Source of the DNA: Betaproteobacteria bacterium
GTDB taxonomy: Bacteria; Pseudomonadota; Gammaproteobacteria; Burkholderiales; Thiobacteraceae
Assembly (NCBI GenBank): GCA_024641855.1
Contig: JAHECG010000004.1
Span: 37,758 to 87,746 of the forward strand
DNA length: 49,989 bases
Direction of reading: 5' to 3'
The position numbers and the translations under genes were made by a program. Of this stretch, positions 34,932 through 44,550 are shown piece after piece (within the stretch, counting starts at the first letter, position 1; the number at the start of each line of letters is the position of its first letter). A model generated the notes under the pieces. That model was not told the DNA's origin, did no database searches, and worked only from the letters and a program-made list of their open reading frames with translations.

Positions 34932-35903
34932 ATGCTTTCAAGAGTCGCTGAAAACTTATACTGGATGGCCCGTTATCTCGAACGCGGCGAGAACACTGCA
35001 CGCCTGATCAACACCACCACCAAACTCTTGCTCGATCTACCGCGTGGCGCATCATTCGGCTGGGACGTATTGCTGAAAGTGGCGGGGCTCGATAGCGAGT
35101 TTCACAAAAACTACGACGAAGCGAATGAATCCAACATCATGCGCTTCTTGATCGAAGATCCACGCAATCCAAGTTCGATCATGGCCTGCACCCGTCTTGC
35201 GCGCGAAAATACGCGCAGCTTCCGCGAAGTGTTGCCGAACGAGATGTGGGAGCGCATCAACAGTCTCTATCTTTATGTGAAACAAAATGCACCGCGTGCC
35301 GTCTCCGGGCGCGGCCAACGTTATCAGGTTTTAAACACCATCATCGAAGGTCGCCAGTCCATCGTCGGACTACTATTTGGCTCCATGAGCCATGACTTGG
35401 CCTACCAATTCCTGAAACTCGGCCGCAACCTCGAACGCGCCGACATGACCACGCGCATCTTGGACGTCAACTCTGCGATTCTGACACCAGGTGGCGACGT
35501 ATTGCCGGAGTCGATTCAAGAGCGTTTGTGGATGAGTGTTTTGACCACGCTCTCCGCATATCAGATGTACCGACGCCATGTCGGCGTCCACATCCAACCG
35601 GATAAAGTCGTCTCCTACATGCTGATCAATCAGGACTTCCCGCGAACGGTGTTGCATTGCCTGGGAGAACTCGAAGGATGCCTCGCGGCGCTTCCCCACA
35701 ATACCACGCCGATGCGCACGGTACGGCGCGCTTGGCGCCGCACTGCCGGCATGAAAGTCGCCGGCCTGACACCTGTGGTGCTGCACGAATATTTGGATCA
35801 AATCCAAACCGATCTAGCGGCAATCCATGACCGGGTCGCTGAGCAGTATTTTTATCTGCATCACCATAACGACGCACAAACACAAACGGCTACTAATCAA
35901 TAA
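34932..35903 (+). CDS. alpha-E domain protein
   Basis: 323 residues, all-helical, starting MLSRVAENLYWMARYLERGE, the hallmark of the alpha-E family (former DUF403). Conserved acidic and basic helix positions recur (NLERADMTTRILDV, SYMLINQDFPRTVLHCL). The biochemical role is unknown. The family occurs almost always with a circularly permuted ATP-grasp protein and a transglutaminase-like protein, and is thought to be part of the same peptide-ligation system. It starts directly after the ATP-grasp stop with no gap, which argues for translational coupling and fixed stoichiometry. Confidence 0.93.
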   Translation: MLSRVAENLYWMARYLERGENTARLINTTTKLLLDLPRGASFGWDVLLKVAGLDSEFHKNYDEANESNIMRFLIEDPRNPSSIMACTRLARENTRSFREVLPNEMWERINSLYLYVKQNAPRAVSGRGQRYQVLNTIIEGRQSIVGLLFGSMSHDLAYQFLKLGRNLERADMTTRILDVNSAILTPGGDVLPESIQERLWMSVLTTLSAYQMYRRHVGVHIQPDKVVSYMLINQDFPRTVLHCLGELEGCLAALPHNTTPMRTVRRAWRRTAGMKVAGLTPVVLHEYLDQIQTDLAAIHDRVAEQYFYLHHHNDAQTQTATNQ

Positions 35904-35916
35904 CCGGAGCCATGCA

Positions 35917-37155
35917 ATGTCTAAATCCTTGATGTTCCCGCGTTTCGGTGACAAACATAACTCAGCCTTCTTCGAAGACTACTTGCATCAACTCCTGGAA
36001 GAGCGCGACCAAGTCGGCTTGACCGACATGATCTATCAAATCGATGCTTTGATGATTACTGTCGAACCCGGTAATTCAGTAGCCTATGTCGGCGAGATTT
36101 GCCTGATGACGCCTTACGAATATTTGGTGACGCTGGAATCACAAGATCATTTCACGCATGTCTTGCGCATCGACATGCATGCACCGGACATGTTGCTGCG
36201 CGAGGTCAAAGACCCCAACACGCGCGGCATCTTCCGCAGTTTAAATGAGGTTTATCCGATTGGCGCCCATAAACCCAACTCACGCTACATGGGCGAAGTA
36301 CTACGCGTCAGCAATCTGCATGAAGTGGTTGAAATTCAAAAGTCGCGCGACATCCGTTTCTTCAATCAAGATCAAATTCGCAAGCTGGAATTGCCCGGCA
36401 ACATGGCCGTGGTAAAACCTTCACCCTATACCCATAACATTGTCAGCTACTGGGAACGACCCGATACAGAGGTACGCGTCTACGCACTTGGATGGAGCAG
36501 CATTCGTGACGACATTAATGCCGCCTATCTGCAAGCGAAAGAGACTCAGGAAAAATTCGGATTCAATAATTTGCTGTTGCCCATCGATCATCTCGCCACG
36601 CGCATTTACAGCCAAAATCGTGAAGCTGCGATTTTGGAATACCTGACCCTCACCAGTTATTACTATTGGGGTTCTTACGACATCGCAAGCCAAAACTCCT
36701 CCACCAATGTCACCAAGAGCGTGCACTTCCCGAATGAATTGCAAAGCCCGGCCAAAGTATTCACTGCGGCGAATCATCCTTACTTCGTCAACCACTTGCT
36801 CAGGTTACCATCGCCCACTGAGCAGTTCGTGCGCAACTACGGCCCGCGCCTGCATCACCTGGCGGTCGCTGTGGCCGATGGCGACACGGCCGATAAAGCC
36901 AACATTGATTTCGTGGTGGACACGCTGCGCGAGTGCGGCAAGGATTTTCTACTGGACGTCATCGGCTCGCGCGAAGAAGGACTCAAGCAGATTTTCTCCA
37001 GCGCCTCAGAATATTCATCCTTGATCGTGGAATATGTCCAGCGCTTCGGCGATTTCCAGGGCTTCTTCACCAAAGAAAACGTAGCCGAACTCACGCAAGC
37101 GGCGGGTGTTGAGGAAAAGCTCATCGAAATGGAAGCTGAAGCGCAGCACGAATAA
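35917..37155 (+). CDS. 4-hydroxyphenylpyruvate dioxygenase-like VOC protein in the ATP-grasp/alpha-E operon
   Basis: 412 residues from ATG at 35917 (CGGAG 7 nt upstream); a longer frame would run into the alpha-E gene. I know no named family for it. The C-terminal half lines up with the catalytic half of HPPD: H225 in LPIDHLATRI matches IDHL, H314 in GPRLHHLAVAV matches the second metal ligand, and E372 in IVEYVQRFGDFQGFF matches the FFEFIQRxGxxGFG segment and is followed by an NVAEL helix like HPPD NFKAL. The His-His-Glu facial triad for Fe(II) is therefore complete. The N-terminal half (about 30-210) is consistent with a degenerate VOC domain. It lies 13 nt after the alpha-E stop, so probably in the same operon. 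Substrate unknown; tyrosine catabolism genes are absent. Confidence 0.75.
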   Translation: MSKSLMFPRFGDKHNSAFFEDYLHQLLEERDQVGLTDMIYQIDALMITVEPGNSVAYVGEICLMTPYEYLVTLESQDHFTHVLRIDMHAPDMLLREVKDPNTRGIFRSLNEVYPIGAHKPNSRYMGEVLRVSNLHEVVEIQKSRDIRFFNQDQIRKLELPGNMAVVKPSPYTHNIVSYWERPDTEVRVYALGWSSIRDDINAAYLQAKETQEKFGFNNLLLPIDHLATRIYSQNREAAILEYLTLTSYYYWGSYDIASQNSSTNVTKSVHFPNELQSPAKVFTAANHPYFVNHLLRLPSPTEQFVRNYGPRLHHLAVAVADGDTADKANIDFVVDTLRECGKDFLLDVIGSREEGLKQIFSSASEYSSLIVEYVQRFGDFQGFFTKENVAELTQAAGVEEKLIEMEAEAQHE

Positions 37156-37348
37156 TTCACGACCTACCTACGAACTGCCTATTTGGTGTACAATACGCAT
37201 ATTAAATACAGCAACAATCCCAGTGCGCCCAGCTTAATAGGGCTCCACTAAAATATCGTGTTCCTATCATCGAACCGTCACAAAACGTTCAATTTTGATC
37301 ATCAAAACCCGTTTACTTTGCGGGTATGCCTTGTACTAAAGTCAGTTG

Positions 37349-37366
37349 GCCTGGACTAATCCAGGC
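37349..37366. terminator. stem-loop, possible weak terminator
   Basis: GCCTGGA-CTAA-TCCAGGC, 7-bp stem, followed after a few bases by TTTTG. It could end the ATP-grasp operon transcript or act as an operator. Confidence 0.35.
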
Positions 37367-37431
37367 GTCATTTTGTAACTTAGACATGGCCAGCATCCGA
37401 GCGTTTGGATTGCGTTAGAGAATCCCATATT

Positions 37432-37443
37432 GCCTTGCAAGGC
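37432..37443. promoter_or_regulatory. 12-bp palindrome upstream of the winged-helix gene
   Basis: GCCTTGCAAGGC, perfect and about 50 nt before the start codon, enclosed by CGTTAG (37413-37418) and CTAACG (37443-37448). It is a possible autoregulatory operator for the downstream DNA-binding protein. Confidence 0.35.
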
Positions 37444-37491
37444 TAACGGTGTATTTTCATTTTTATCAATCAATAAGGAGGGGATTATTCC

Positions 37492-37743
37492 ATGAAAGAA
37501 ATTCTAAATTTCCTTAAAAATAACGGCGAACAACTGGACACAGATATCGCCGGCGCTACTGGCATTTCCGTGGCCAACGTGCGACTCCACTTATCAAAAC
37601 TCGCCGCCCAAGGTGAGATCATGTCTTGCCATTCGATTCGATTCGAAAAAGGTAAAAAGATCGAAGGCATCAGTTGTCGCTTAGTGGGCTATATCCCTCC
37701 TGCGGCTCCCGGCAGAAAACCAAAAACTGTCGTCAAGCATTAA
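37492..37743 (+). CDS. small winged helix-turn-helix protein
   Basis: 83 residues. The first 45 form a winged-HTH of ArsR/FaeA type (MKEILNFLKNNGEQLDTDIA, then GATGISVANVRLHLSKLAAQGEI, where the recognition helix would be about 28-42). A beta wing (CHSIRFEKGKKIEGISCRLVGY) and a Pro/Lys-rich tail (PPAAPGRKPKTVVKH) follow. I recall similar short proteins from betaproteobacteria, without a known target. The start has AAGGAGGGG upstream, which predicts high expression, unusual for a specific regulator; a nucleoid-associated role is an alternative. It sits between the dioxygenase-like gene and the transglutaminase gene, with gaps of 336 and 206 nt. Confidence 0.78.
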   Translation: MKEILNFLKNNGEQLDTDIAGATGISVANVRLHLSKLAAQGEIMSCHSIRFEKGKKIEGISCRLVGYIPPAAPGRKPKTVVKH

Positions 37744-37949
37744 CATACCTGCCGAGGGCTAGCGCAAGAAACGGCTAACCCTCGGCTAGAAATCTTCTCT
37801 GATGCGTATCTGCTTCCAGATAAACGCAATCATCCCGTCCTTATCATGCGGCTTTGTGTCTGATTCTTACGTCGTAATTGCTATTGCATCCAATTCTCAT
37901 GCCTGCTTAACTGGATGCTCTGCTGATAAAACAGCAAAAGGGAGCGGAA

Positions 37950-38804
37950 GTGCAACGCTACAAAATTCTTCATCGCACTTACTATAATTTCTCCACACCG
38001 GTTACGCTCCAACCGCATGCCTTGCGTCTACGGCCGAGAGAAGGTCATGAGTTGCACATCGAATCTGCAACGCTGGAAATTACGCCACCAGCCACGCTCC
38101 GCTGGCATCGCGACGCAGAAGACAACTCTGTAGCCATTGCTACTTTCAGCGCCCCCGCTAGCCAGTTAGTGATTGAAAGTGAAATCATCATTCAGCAATT
38201 CAATCAGGCTCCACTCGATTTTTTAGTTGCGGATTATGCAACCGACTACCCGTTTGCCTACACCGTAGAAGATCGCGTCATCCTTTCACCTTATTTACAC
38301 GCCACCGAACATCTCGACAGCACTGCGCTAGCTGAATGGGTTGCCACGATATGGCAAAACGGCACGGCTATTCAGACCTATACGTTGTTGCAGCGTTTGA
38401 GCAGCCATATCCAACAAACCTTACTGTATCAAGTACGCGAAGAACCCGGCGTACAAAGCGCCGTAGACACACTAACGCGCGGCAGCGGCTCTTGTCGCGA
38501 CTTCGCAAATCTTTTCATGGCGGCAGCACGACAGTTAGGCCTCGCGGCACGTTTTGTCAGTGGTTATCTTCATGCGGAACCCTCATCAGCCAATTACGGC
38601 GCAACCCATGCCTGGGCCGAAGTCTTTTTACCCGGTGCTGGCTGGAAAGGGTTTGACCCAACCATCGGCGCCATCGTCGGCACCGATCATTTTGCCGTGG
38701 CCGTGGCTAAATTACCTGAATCCGTGCCACCAATAGCTGGTTCATTTATAGGACCAGCAGGCGCCAGTCTTGATGTGGGTGTTTGGGTAACCGCATTGGC
38801 GTAA
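37950..38804 (+). CDS. transglutaminase-like protein of the ATP-grasp/alpha-E system
   Basis: 284 residues from GTG at 37950 with GGAG 5 nt upstream. The N-terminal beta domain (1-about 85, YKILHRTYYNFSTPVTLQPH) is the bacterial transglutaminase-like N-domain. The papain-like core has C182 (GSGSCRDFANLFM), H220 (ATHAWAEVFLPGAG) and D236 (GFDPTIG), a complete triad. No signal peptide is seen, so it acts in the cytoplasm. Proteins of this class are predicted to hydrolyse or transfer amide bonds, perhaps reversing the ATP-grasp ligase. It converges on the citrate synthase gene (35-nt gap) without a clear terminator between them. Confidence 0.92.
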   Translation: MQRYKILHRTYYNFSTPVTLQPHALRLRPREGHELHIESATLEITPPATLRWHRDAEDNSVAIATFSAPASQLVIESEIIIQQFNQAPLDFLVADYATDYPFAYTVEDRVILSPYLHATEHLDSTALAEWVATIWQNGTAIQTYTLLQRLSSHIQQTLLYQVREEPGVQSAVDTLTRGSGSCRDFANLFMAAARQLGLAARFVSGYLHAEPSSANYGATHAWAEVFLPGAGWKGFDPTIGAIVGTDHFAVAVAKLPESVPPIAGSFIGPAGASLDVGVWVTALA

Positions 38805-38839
38805 ATCTTTTCGCCATTAGCGGCCGAAGCAATGAAACC

Positions 38840-40123
38840 CTACGACTTGCTTGGATAACTACGACGTGGACTACCCACATACAACTGCCGCGGGCGATCA
38901 ATGCCGTGATTCTCGCCTTGCAACTCCAGCCAGTGGCTCACCCACCCCGTCGTTCGCGCCAACGCAAATACGGCTGTGAACATATTCGTGGGGAAACCCA
39001 TCGCGCGCAGCAGAATACCCGAATAGAAATCCACGTTAGGATAAAGTTTACGCTCGACGAAGTATTCGTCTTGCAACGCGATTTCTTCCAAGCGCATGGC
39101 GATTTCGAGTAGCGGGTCATCGATTCCAAGATGCTCCAGCACCTTCTTGGCCTGAACTTGAATCACGCGCGAGCGTGGATCGAAATTTTTATAGATACGA
39201 TGGCCGAAGCCCATCAAGCGAAAGCTATCGCTCTTGTCCTTGGCGCGCGCCAGTGCTTTGGGGATATTTTCGACAGAACCGATTTCATGCAACATTTTCA
39301 GTACGGCTTCGTTGGCGCCGCCATGTGCCGGTCCCCACAAACTAGCAATGCCCGCCGCCACACAAGCAAACGGGTTGGCACCCGACGAAGCCGCCAAACG
39401 CACTGTCGAGGTTGAAGCATTCTGTTCGTGGTCGGCATGCAAGATCAAGATCACATCGAAAGCCCGCGCCAATACGGGATCGACCACATATTCTCGGTAT
39501 GGCAAACCAAACATCATCTGTAGGAAATTTGAAGCGTAATCGAGCTGACTATTCGGATAGCGCTGTGGTCGGCCAATCGAATAGGTATAACTCGCCGCCG
39601 CCAGCATCGGCATCTTAGCGATTAAACGAATCGCTGCACGCTGCCGATCTTCCGGATTCTGCGTGTCCATCGAATCATGATAAAACGCCGACAAAGCACC
39701 CACCACACCCACCATCACCGCCATCGGATGCGCGTCGCGCCGAAACCCACGGTAGAACGACATCACCTGATCGTGCAGCAGACTGTAGTACAGCAAATCC
39801 TTTTTAAAGCCACTCAGTTGATCGTTGACGGGCAACTCCCCATGCATCAACAAGTAGACTACTTCCGTAAAAGAAGCATGCTCCGCAAGCTCTTCGATCG
39901 GGTAACCTCGATACAACAACACGCCATTATCGCCATCGACAAATGTAATCGCACTTTTGCACGAAGCGGTTGAGCGAAAGCCAGGATCAAAAGCAAGGAT
40001 GCCATGGTTCGTGAACAGCGTTTGGATATCCACGGCTGCAGGGCCTATTGTCCCTTCGACCAACGGCAGACTGCCTTGCGTTGTTTCGTTGCTGAAGGTT
40101 GGCGTCACAAATTTGCTGGGCAT
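38840..40123 (-). CDS. gltA: citrate synthase (type II-like)
   Basis: 427 residues, the usual length of the hexameric Gram-negative enzyme. It condenses acetyl-CoA with oxaloacetate to citrate. Visible blocks are [48 protein letters not shown] (catalytic His), [13 protein letters not shown] (oxaloacetate-binding His), and NVDFYSGI (catalytic Asp). ATG at 40123 has GAGGA 8 nt upstream. Both neighbours belong to other functions: it separates the two arms of the ATP-grasp/Anbu locus. It may be transcribed with the ParA-like gene, 31 nt upstream in the same direction. Confidence 0.97.
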   Translation of the reverse strand: MPSKFVTPTFSNETTQGSLPLVEGTIGPAAVDIQTLFTNHGILAFDPGFRSTASCKSAITFVDGDNGVLLYRGYPIEELAEHASFTEVVYLLMHGELPVNDQLSGFKKDLLYYSLLHDQVMSFYRGFRRDAHPMAVMVGVVGALSAFYHDSMDTQNPEDRQRAAIRLIAKMPMLAAASYTYSIGRPQRYPNSQLDYASNFLQMMFGLPYREYVVDPVLARAFDVILILHADHEQNASTSTVRLAASSGANPFACVAAGIASLWGPAHGGANEAVLKMLHEIGSVENIPKALARAKDKSDSFRLMGFGHRIYKNFDPRSRVIQVQAKKVLEHLGIDDPLLEIAMRLEEIALQDEYFVERKLYPNVDFYSGILLRAMGFPTNMFTAVFALARTTGWVSHWLELQGENHGIDRPRQLYVGSPRRSYPSKS

Positions 40124-40154
40124 TATTGTTATCCTCTAAAACATGGGTTAGCCA

Positions 40155-40850
40155 TTAAACACCTGAAGATGCTAGCACCTCATAGGCATTTCGTAACCAG
40201 GTCTTTACACGCTGGCGCTCCAGCAAACCCAGCCCATCCACACCTGCCTCACGATTATTAACAGCGGCCCAAAAACTGGTGTTTTGCTGATCGATTTTGC
40301 GCATACTTGCATCGTGCAAGCGTGGAAACTCGATGATTGTAGCGCCGATTTCCTTAGCCCGCTGATATTCGGCAGAGCACTTGAAAATCTTGAAATCACT
40401 ACCGCGCCCATAGTTCAACACGATCACATAATTAGAAGCGGTGCCAAAAGTATCGAACAAACGCCCAAGCAAATCGACTGCATCCTTGCCATCATCCATC
40501 ACGTGCCAGAAATTGATCCCGATATTCAGCTCTTTAAACGCTTCGAAAACGCCGGAATCGTTGATCCAACGTGACACCGGCGCAAAAGTCTGTGCCGCAA
40601 GATCGACGATAATATTTTGCTGGGGATCTTGTTCGATGGCAGCAGCAATCGTATCCAAACTTTCATCACTATCAACTACTGTTGGGTGTGCATAGTCGGC
40701 ATAAAAACGTGTAAACGAGCGATGCGAGCGATCCGTATCGAAACCGGTAAACGGCTTTTCTCTATCGATAAAATATTGCGCCAACACACGCGAAACCACC
40801 GACTTACCGACCCCACCTTTTTCACCACCGACAAAATGAATTGAAGCCAT
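40155..40850 (-). CDS. ParA/MinD-type ATPase, no partner gene
   Basis: 231 residues from ATG at 40850, chosen because AAGGAG lies 6-7 nt upstream; a longer frame to 40922 lacks this. The deviant Walker A motif GGEKGGVGKS (8-17) with both signature lysines marks the ParA/MinD/Mrp class of P-loop ATPases. A GFDTDRSHRSF segment (Walker A' region) and NIIVDLAAQT (Walker B) follow. I recall similar proteins annotated as mobilization or CobQ/ParA-like proteins. No parB, parS or mobilisation gene is visible, so the cargo is unknown. It precedes gltA by 31 nt. Its upstream region holds a stem-loop in the presumed leader (40912-40928). Confidence 0.82.
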   Translation of the reverse strand: MASIHFVGGEKGGVGKSVVSRVLAQYFIDREKPFTGFDTDRSHRSFTRFYADYAHPTVVDSDESLDTIAAAIEQDPQQNIIVDLAAQTFAPVSRWINDSGVFEAFKELNIGINFWHVMDDGKDAVDLLGRLFDTFGTASNYVIVLNYGRGSDFKIFKCSAEYQRAKEIGATIIEFPRLHDASMRKIDQQNTSFWAAVNNREAGVDGLGLLERQRVKTWLRNAYEVLASSGV

Positions 40851-41148
40851 GCGAACTCCTTCCCTGCGCTTTTCCCGCCACAGTTTTTTAGGTTTGATGT
40901 CTCTATGCTCAACGAGCCTCACGCTCGTCAGCTAAAGCTCTAGCAAGACACATGCCCAAGATAATTTTTCAAGAGGATACAAAATCGACACATTGCATGC
41001 GTATGACGCATGACAAGAGAACATCAGAATCAACACCATCATCCAAGATCGCGCATGCAAATTCGATCTGCACCATTTAAGGACGTAGCTATAAACCATG
41101 TGGACCCGTTGAATCCGCAGATGAGAAAAGACAACCGAGTAAAGTTTT
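40851..41148. other. intergenic region with CATGCG/CGCATG dyad
   Basis: 298 nt without a supported gene. It holds a hairpin ACGAGC-CTCAC-GCTCGT (40912-40928), which would lie in the leader of the ParA-like gene, and a dyad CATGCG-TATGA-CGCATG (40996-41012). No terminator with a T-run follows the DUF2126 gene. Confidence 0.45.
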
Positions 41149-44100
41149 TTACCGCCCACCCCGCCGTAAATCCAAGGTATACGGAAATTCCCCAGGCAGC
41201 TCCTCTACGGGTGGCGCCATCGGTCCCGGTGGCGTGCCGCCGACATAGAAGCGTGCCATGGGTGCGATCCACGGCGGTGGTGTGAAAGTGCCAGGCGTAT
41301 GACCGAAATTATCGAACCGCGCCTCGCGTCGCGATTCGGCTTCGTAGCTGTTCACCGGCAGGTGTTCGGAATTGCGTCCGCCTGGATGCATCACATGATA
41401 CGAGCAGCCACCGATGGATTTGCCATTCCAGGTATCGATCAAATCGAATAGTAACGGCGCATGCACGCCGATGGTTGGGTGCAGTGCTGAGGGCGGTTGC
41501 CAAGCACGGAAGCGTACACCGCCAACGGCTTCGCCATGCGTCCCAGTATTGCGCAGCGGTACGCGACGGCCATTGCACGCCAACACATAGCGATCGCCAC
41601 TCAGTCCGGTGGCTTTGAGTTGCAAACGTTCCACGGAAGAATCCACATAGCGCGCCGTGCCCATGCTGGTGACCTCTTCGCCCAGCACCATCCACGGCTC
41701 GATGGCCGCGCGCAATTCGATTTCGATATCACCCAACTGCAAAGTGCCATAACGCGGAAAACGAAACTCCAGGAAAGGCCCGAACCAGTCCAATTGCAAC
41801 GGGAAGCCCGCATCGTTCAAATCCTGAATCACATCCCCCATGTCGCGCCACAGATAATGCGGCAGCATGAATTTATCGTGCAGCGAAGTACCCCAGCGCA
41901 CCAGCGGTTGGGTGTAGGGCTTGGCCCAGAAGCGGGCAATCAAGGCGCGCAGCAACAGCATCTGCGCCAAGCTCATGCGGGCATGCGGTGGCATTTCAAA
42001 GGCGCGAAATTCCAGTAAGCCCTGGCGTCCTGCTGGGCCATCGGGCGAATACAATTTGTCGATGCAAAATTCGGAGCGATGCGTGTTGCCAGTAATATCG
42101 GTCAGCAGATTGCGGAAGAGTCGATCCACTAACCAAGGTTGCGGCACTTCTCCCGGCGGCACTTGTTGGAAGGCAATCTCCAACTCATACAGGCGCTCGG
42201 CGCGGCCTTCATCCACCCGTGGGGATTGCGAGGTGGGGCCGACAAACATGCCGCTGAATAAATACGAGAGCGCCGGATGATGCTGCCAATACGTAATCAA
42301 ACTGCGCAATAAATCTGGCCGGCGCAAGAAGGGGCTATCGGCTGGCGTCGCCGCACCAAACGTGACGTGGTTGCCGCCGCCGGTACCGGTATGCCGTCCA
42401 TCCAACATGAATTTTTCGGTACCTAAACGCGTCTGACGCGCTTCTTCGTACAGCGTCGTGGTGTCGCTGACCAATTGATCCCAGTTCGTTGCGGGATGAA
42501 TATTGACCTCGATCACGCCGGGATCGGGTGTCACCAACAACGACTGCATACGGCTATCGCGCGGTGGTGCATAGCCTTCGACGACAACCGGCATGCCAAG
42601 CTTAGTTGCGGTCGCCTCAACGGCAGCAATTAAATCCAGCGCATGTTCCAAGCGATACAACGGCGGCAGAAACGCATGCAGACAACCATTGCGCGCTTCG
42701 ATGCTGACTGCGGTGTGCGGCACATCGACCAGCACACGTTCGGAGTCGGCGTGCGGCTGTTGTTGTATTTCGGGATGCGGAACTTGCTCAGGTTCAAACT
42801 TGCCATAACGCGCGGCAACTTCGCCATGAAAATCCGCGAGCGCCGTTTGCGGTGCGAAGGGGTCGGCCTCTATTTCCCGCTCTCGCGTATCTTCCGCTTG
42901 CCATGGCAACGAGGTCAGCGGTAAACGTAATCCAATCGGCGAAGTGCCCGGCACCAAATAGAGCCGCTCACGGCGAAACTCCCAAGGCGCACTATGCCAA
43001 GCTTGCTTACCCCAATCCCAACTAACCGGCAACACAAAGCCCACGGGCTCATCCAAACCACGCGAGAGTTTTTCGGCGAGCTCGCGCCGTTCACGATCGT
43101 CCTTCAGGTCGGCATTCGCCGGATCCAAATTAGCAGGTAGATCAGCTTCTTTCGCCATGTAATGCAAAGCGTCTTCAAATACCGGTAACACATAACGCGC
43201 ACCCAAACCAAGATGCTGGGCCATGGCTTCGGCAAAACGTCGTGCGGAATTTGCACCATAGCCATAGTCACGCGCGCTTTCCGCCAACAAAGCCGGATTG
43301 CGCCACACCGGTACACCATCTTTGCGCCAGAAAATACCCAGCGCCCAGCGCGGCAATGGCTCGCCGGGATACCACTTGCCTTGTGCCATGTGCAGCAGGC
43401 CACCCGGTGCAAAGCGCGCTTGCAGTCGTCGCACTAGCTTTTCCGACAGCGCACGTTTTTGCGGGCCAAGTGCTGCGGTGTTCCATTCATCCGCGTCCAT
43501 GTCGTCGATGGATACAAAAGTTGGTTCACCACCTTGCGTCAGGCGCACGTCACCGGCTTCCAGCCGCTCGTCGACCAACTGGCCCAGCGCCATGATGTGC
43601 GCCCATTGATCATCGCTGTAGGGTTTGGTCACGCGCGGGTCTTCGCGGAAACGCGTGACCTCGTTCACATAACTGAACTCAACTTCGCTCTCATCGCTCA
43701 TACCCGAGATCGCCGCCGCCGTGGTCGGATGCGGCGTACACGCCAGCGGAATATGGCCTTCGCCCGCGAATAAGCCGGAGGTCGGATCAAGACCAATCCA
43801 GCCTGCACCCGGCACATAAACTTCGGTCCACGCATGCAAATCGGTGAAATCTTTTGCGGTGCCAGCCGGGCCATCCAAGGGCTTTTCATCCGGCGTGAGC
43901 TGCACCAGATAGCCGGAAACAAAGCGCGCGGCGAGTCCTAAATGGCGCAGCAGTTGCACCAGCAACCACGCGCTATCGCGACAAGAGCCGAGACATTTCT
44001 CCAAGGTCTCTTCAGCCGTTTGCACGCCCGGGTCGAGACGAATGCTATAAGCAATTTTGTTCTGTAGCTGCTGATTCAACGCCACCAAAAAATCGACAAT

Positions 44101-44520
44101 CGTCTTTTCACTACGGTCGACTTGCGCAACCAGCGCCGTTAGCAACGGCCCCCGCTCTTCGATCTCCAAATAGGGAATCAGATCGCGCTTGAGTTCCGGC
44201 AAATATTCGAAGGGATAATGTTCGGCATATTCTTCGACGAAAAAATCGAAGGGGTCGATCACCGTCATGTCGGCGATCACTTCCACATCGACCATCAACT
44301 CGCGCGTTTTCTCCGGAAATACCAAGCGCGCGAGATAGTTGCCAAAGGGGTCTTGCTGCCAGTTGATGAAATGTTTCTCAGGCCGAACCTTCAACGAATA
44401 GGAAACGATGGGCGTACGGCTATGCGGCGCCGGACGCAAGCGAATCACGTGTGGGCTAAGACTGACTAAGCGGTCAAAACGATAGGTTGTGGTATGCCGA
44501 ATGGCAACATGGATACTCAT
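41149..44520 (-). CDS. transglutaminase-DUF2126 protein
   Basis: 1123 residues, the typical length of this family. Residues 1-290 are a transglutaminase-like domain with complete triad C180 ([12 protein letters not shown]), H229 ([13 protein letters not shown]) and D245 (GLDPTSG). The rest is DUF2126, with blocks such as [36 protein letters not shown] and [20 protein letters not shown], reminiscent of glutamine-synthetase/GCS-like ligase folds. The family is found with circularly permuted ATP-grasp and alpha-E genes, and is predicted to act in amide-bond metabolism of an unknown peptide. ATG at 44520 has AAGG upstream. It lies 30 nt after the Anbu gene, so both form one operon. Confidence 0.94.
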   Translation of the reverse strand: MSIHVAIRHTTTYRFDRLVSLSPHVIRLRPAPHSRTPIVSYSLKVRPEKHFINWQQDPFGNYLARLVFPEKTRELMVDVEVIADMTVIDPFDFFVEEYAEHYPFEYLPELKRDLIPYLEIEERGPLLTALVAQVDRSEKTIVDFLVALNQQLQNKIAYSIRLDPGVQTAEETLEKCLGSCRDSAWLLVQLLRHLGLAARFVSGYLVQLTPDEKPLDGPAGTAKDFTDLHAWTEVYVPGAGWIGLDPTSGLFAGEGHIPLACTPHPTTAAAISGMSDESEVEFSYVNEVTRFREDPRVTKPYSDDQWAHIMALGQLVDERLEAGDVRLTQGGEPTFVSIDDMDADEWNTAALGPQKRALSEKLVRRLQARFAPGGLLHMAQGKWYPGEPLPRWALGIFWRKDGVPVWRNPALLAESARDYGYGANSARRFAEAMAQHLGLGARYVLPVFEDALHYMAKEADLPANLDPANADLKDDRERRELAEKLSRGLDEPVGFVLPVSWDWGKQAWHSAPWEFRRERLYLVPGTSPIGLRLPLTSLPWQAEDTREREIEADPFAPQTALADFHGEVAARYGKFEPEQVPHPEIQQQPHADSERVLVDVPHTAVSIEARNGCLHAFLPPLYRLEHALDLIAAVEATATKLGMPVVVEGYAPPRDSRMQSLLVTPDPGVIEVNIHPATNWDQLVSDTTTLYEEARQTRLGTEKFMLDGRHTGTGGGNHVTFGAATPADSPFLRRPDLLRSLITYWQHHPALSYLFSGMFVGPTSQSPRVDEGRAERLYELEIAFQQVPPGEVPQPWLVDRLFRNLLTDITGNTHRSEFCIDKLYSPDGPAGRQGLLEFRAFEMPPHARMSLAQMLLLRALIARFWAKPYTQPLVRWGTSLHDKFMLPHYLWRDMGDVIQDLNDAGFPLQLDWFGPFLEFRFPRYGTLQLGDIEIELRAAIEPWMVLGEEVTSMGTARYVDSSVERLQLKATGLSGDRYVLACNGRRVPLRNTGTHGEAVGGVRFRAWQPPSALHPTIGVHAPLLFDLIDTWNGKSIGGCSYHVMHPGGRNSEHLPVNSYEAESRREARFDNFGHTPGTFTPPPWIAPMARFYVGGTPPGPMAPPVEELPGEFPYTLDLRRGGR

Positions 44521-44550
44521 ACTGTTGCCTTTTCGAAAACAGGGTTGGAC

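Larger units (their letters stand above)
37156..37491. other. 336-bp intergenic region with several dyads
   Basis: No gene seen. It contains a TACAAT (37190-37195) close after the dioxygenase-like gene, a hairpin at 37349-37366, a 12-bp palindrome at 37432-37443 framed by CGTTAG/CTAACG, and a very strong Shine-Dalgarno (AAGGAGG) before the next start. The gap is large for an operon, so the winged-helix gene probably has its own promoter. Confidence 0.5.

Noticed and set aside
40851-40922. Longer start for the ParA-like protein
   Set aside because: The added residues are not typical, and the AAGGAG before ATG at 40850 decides.
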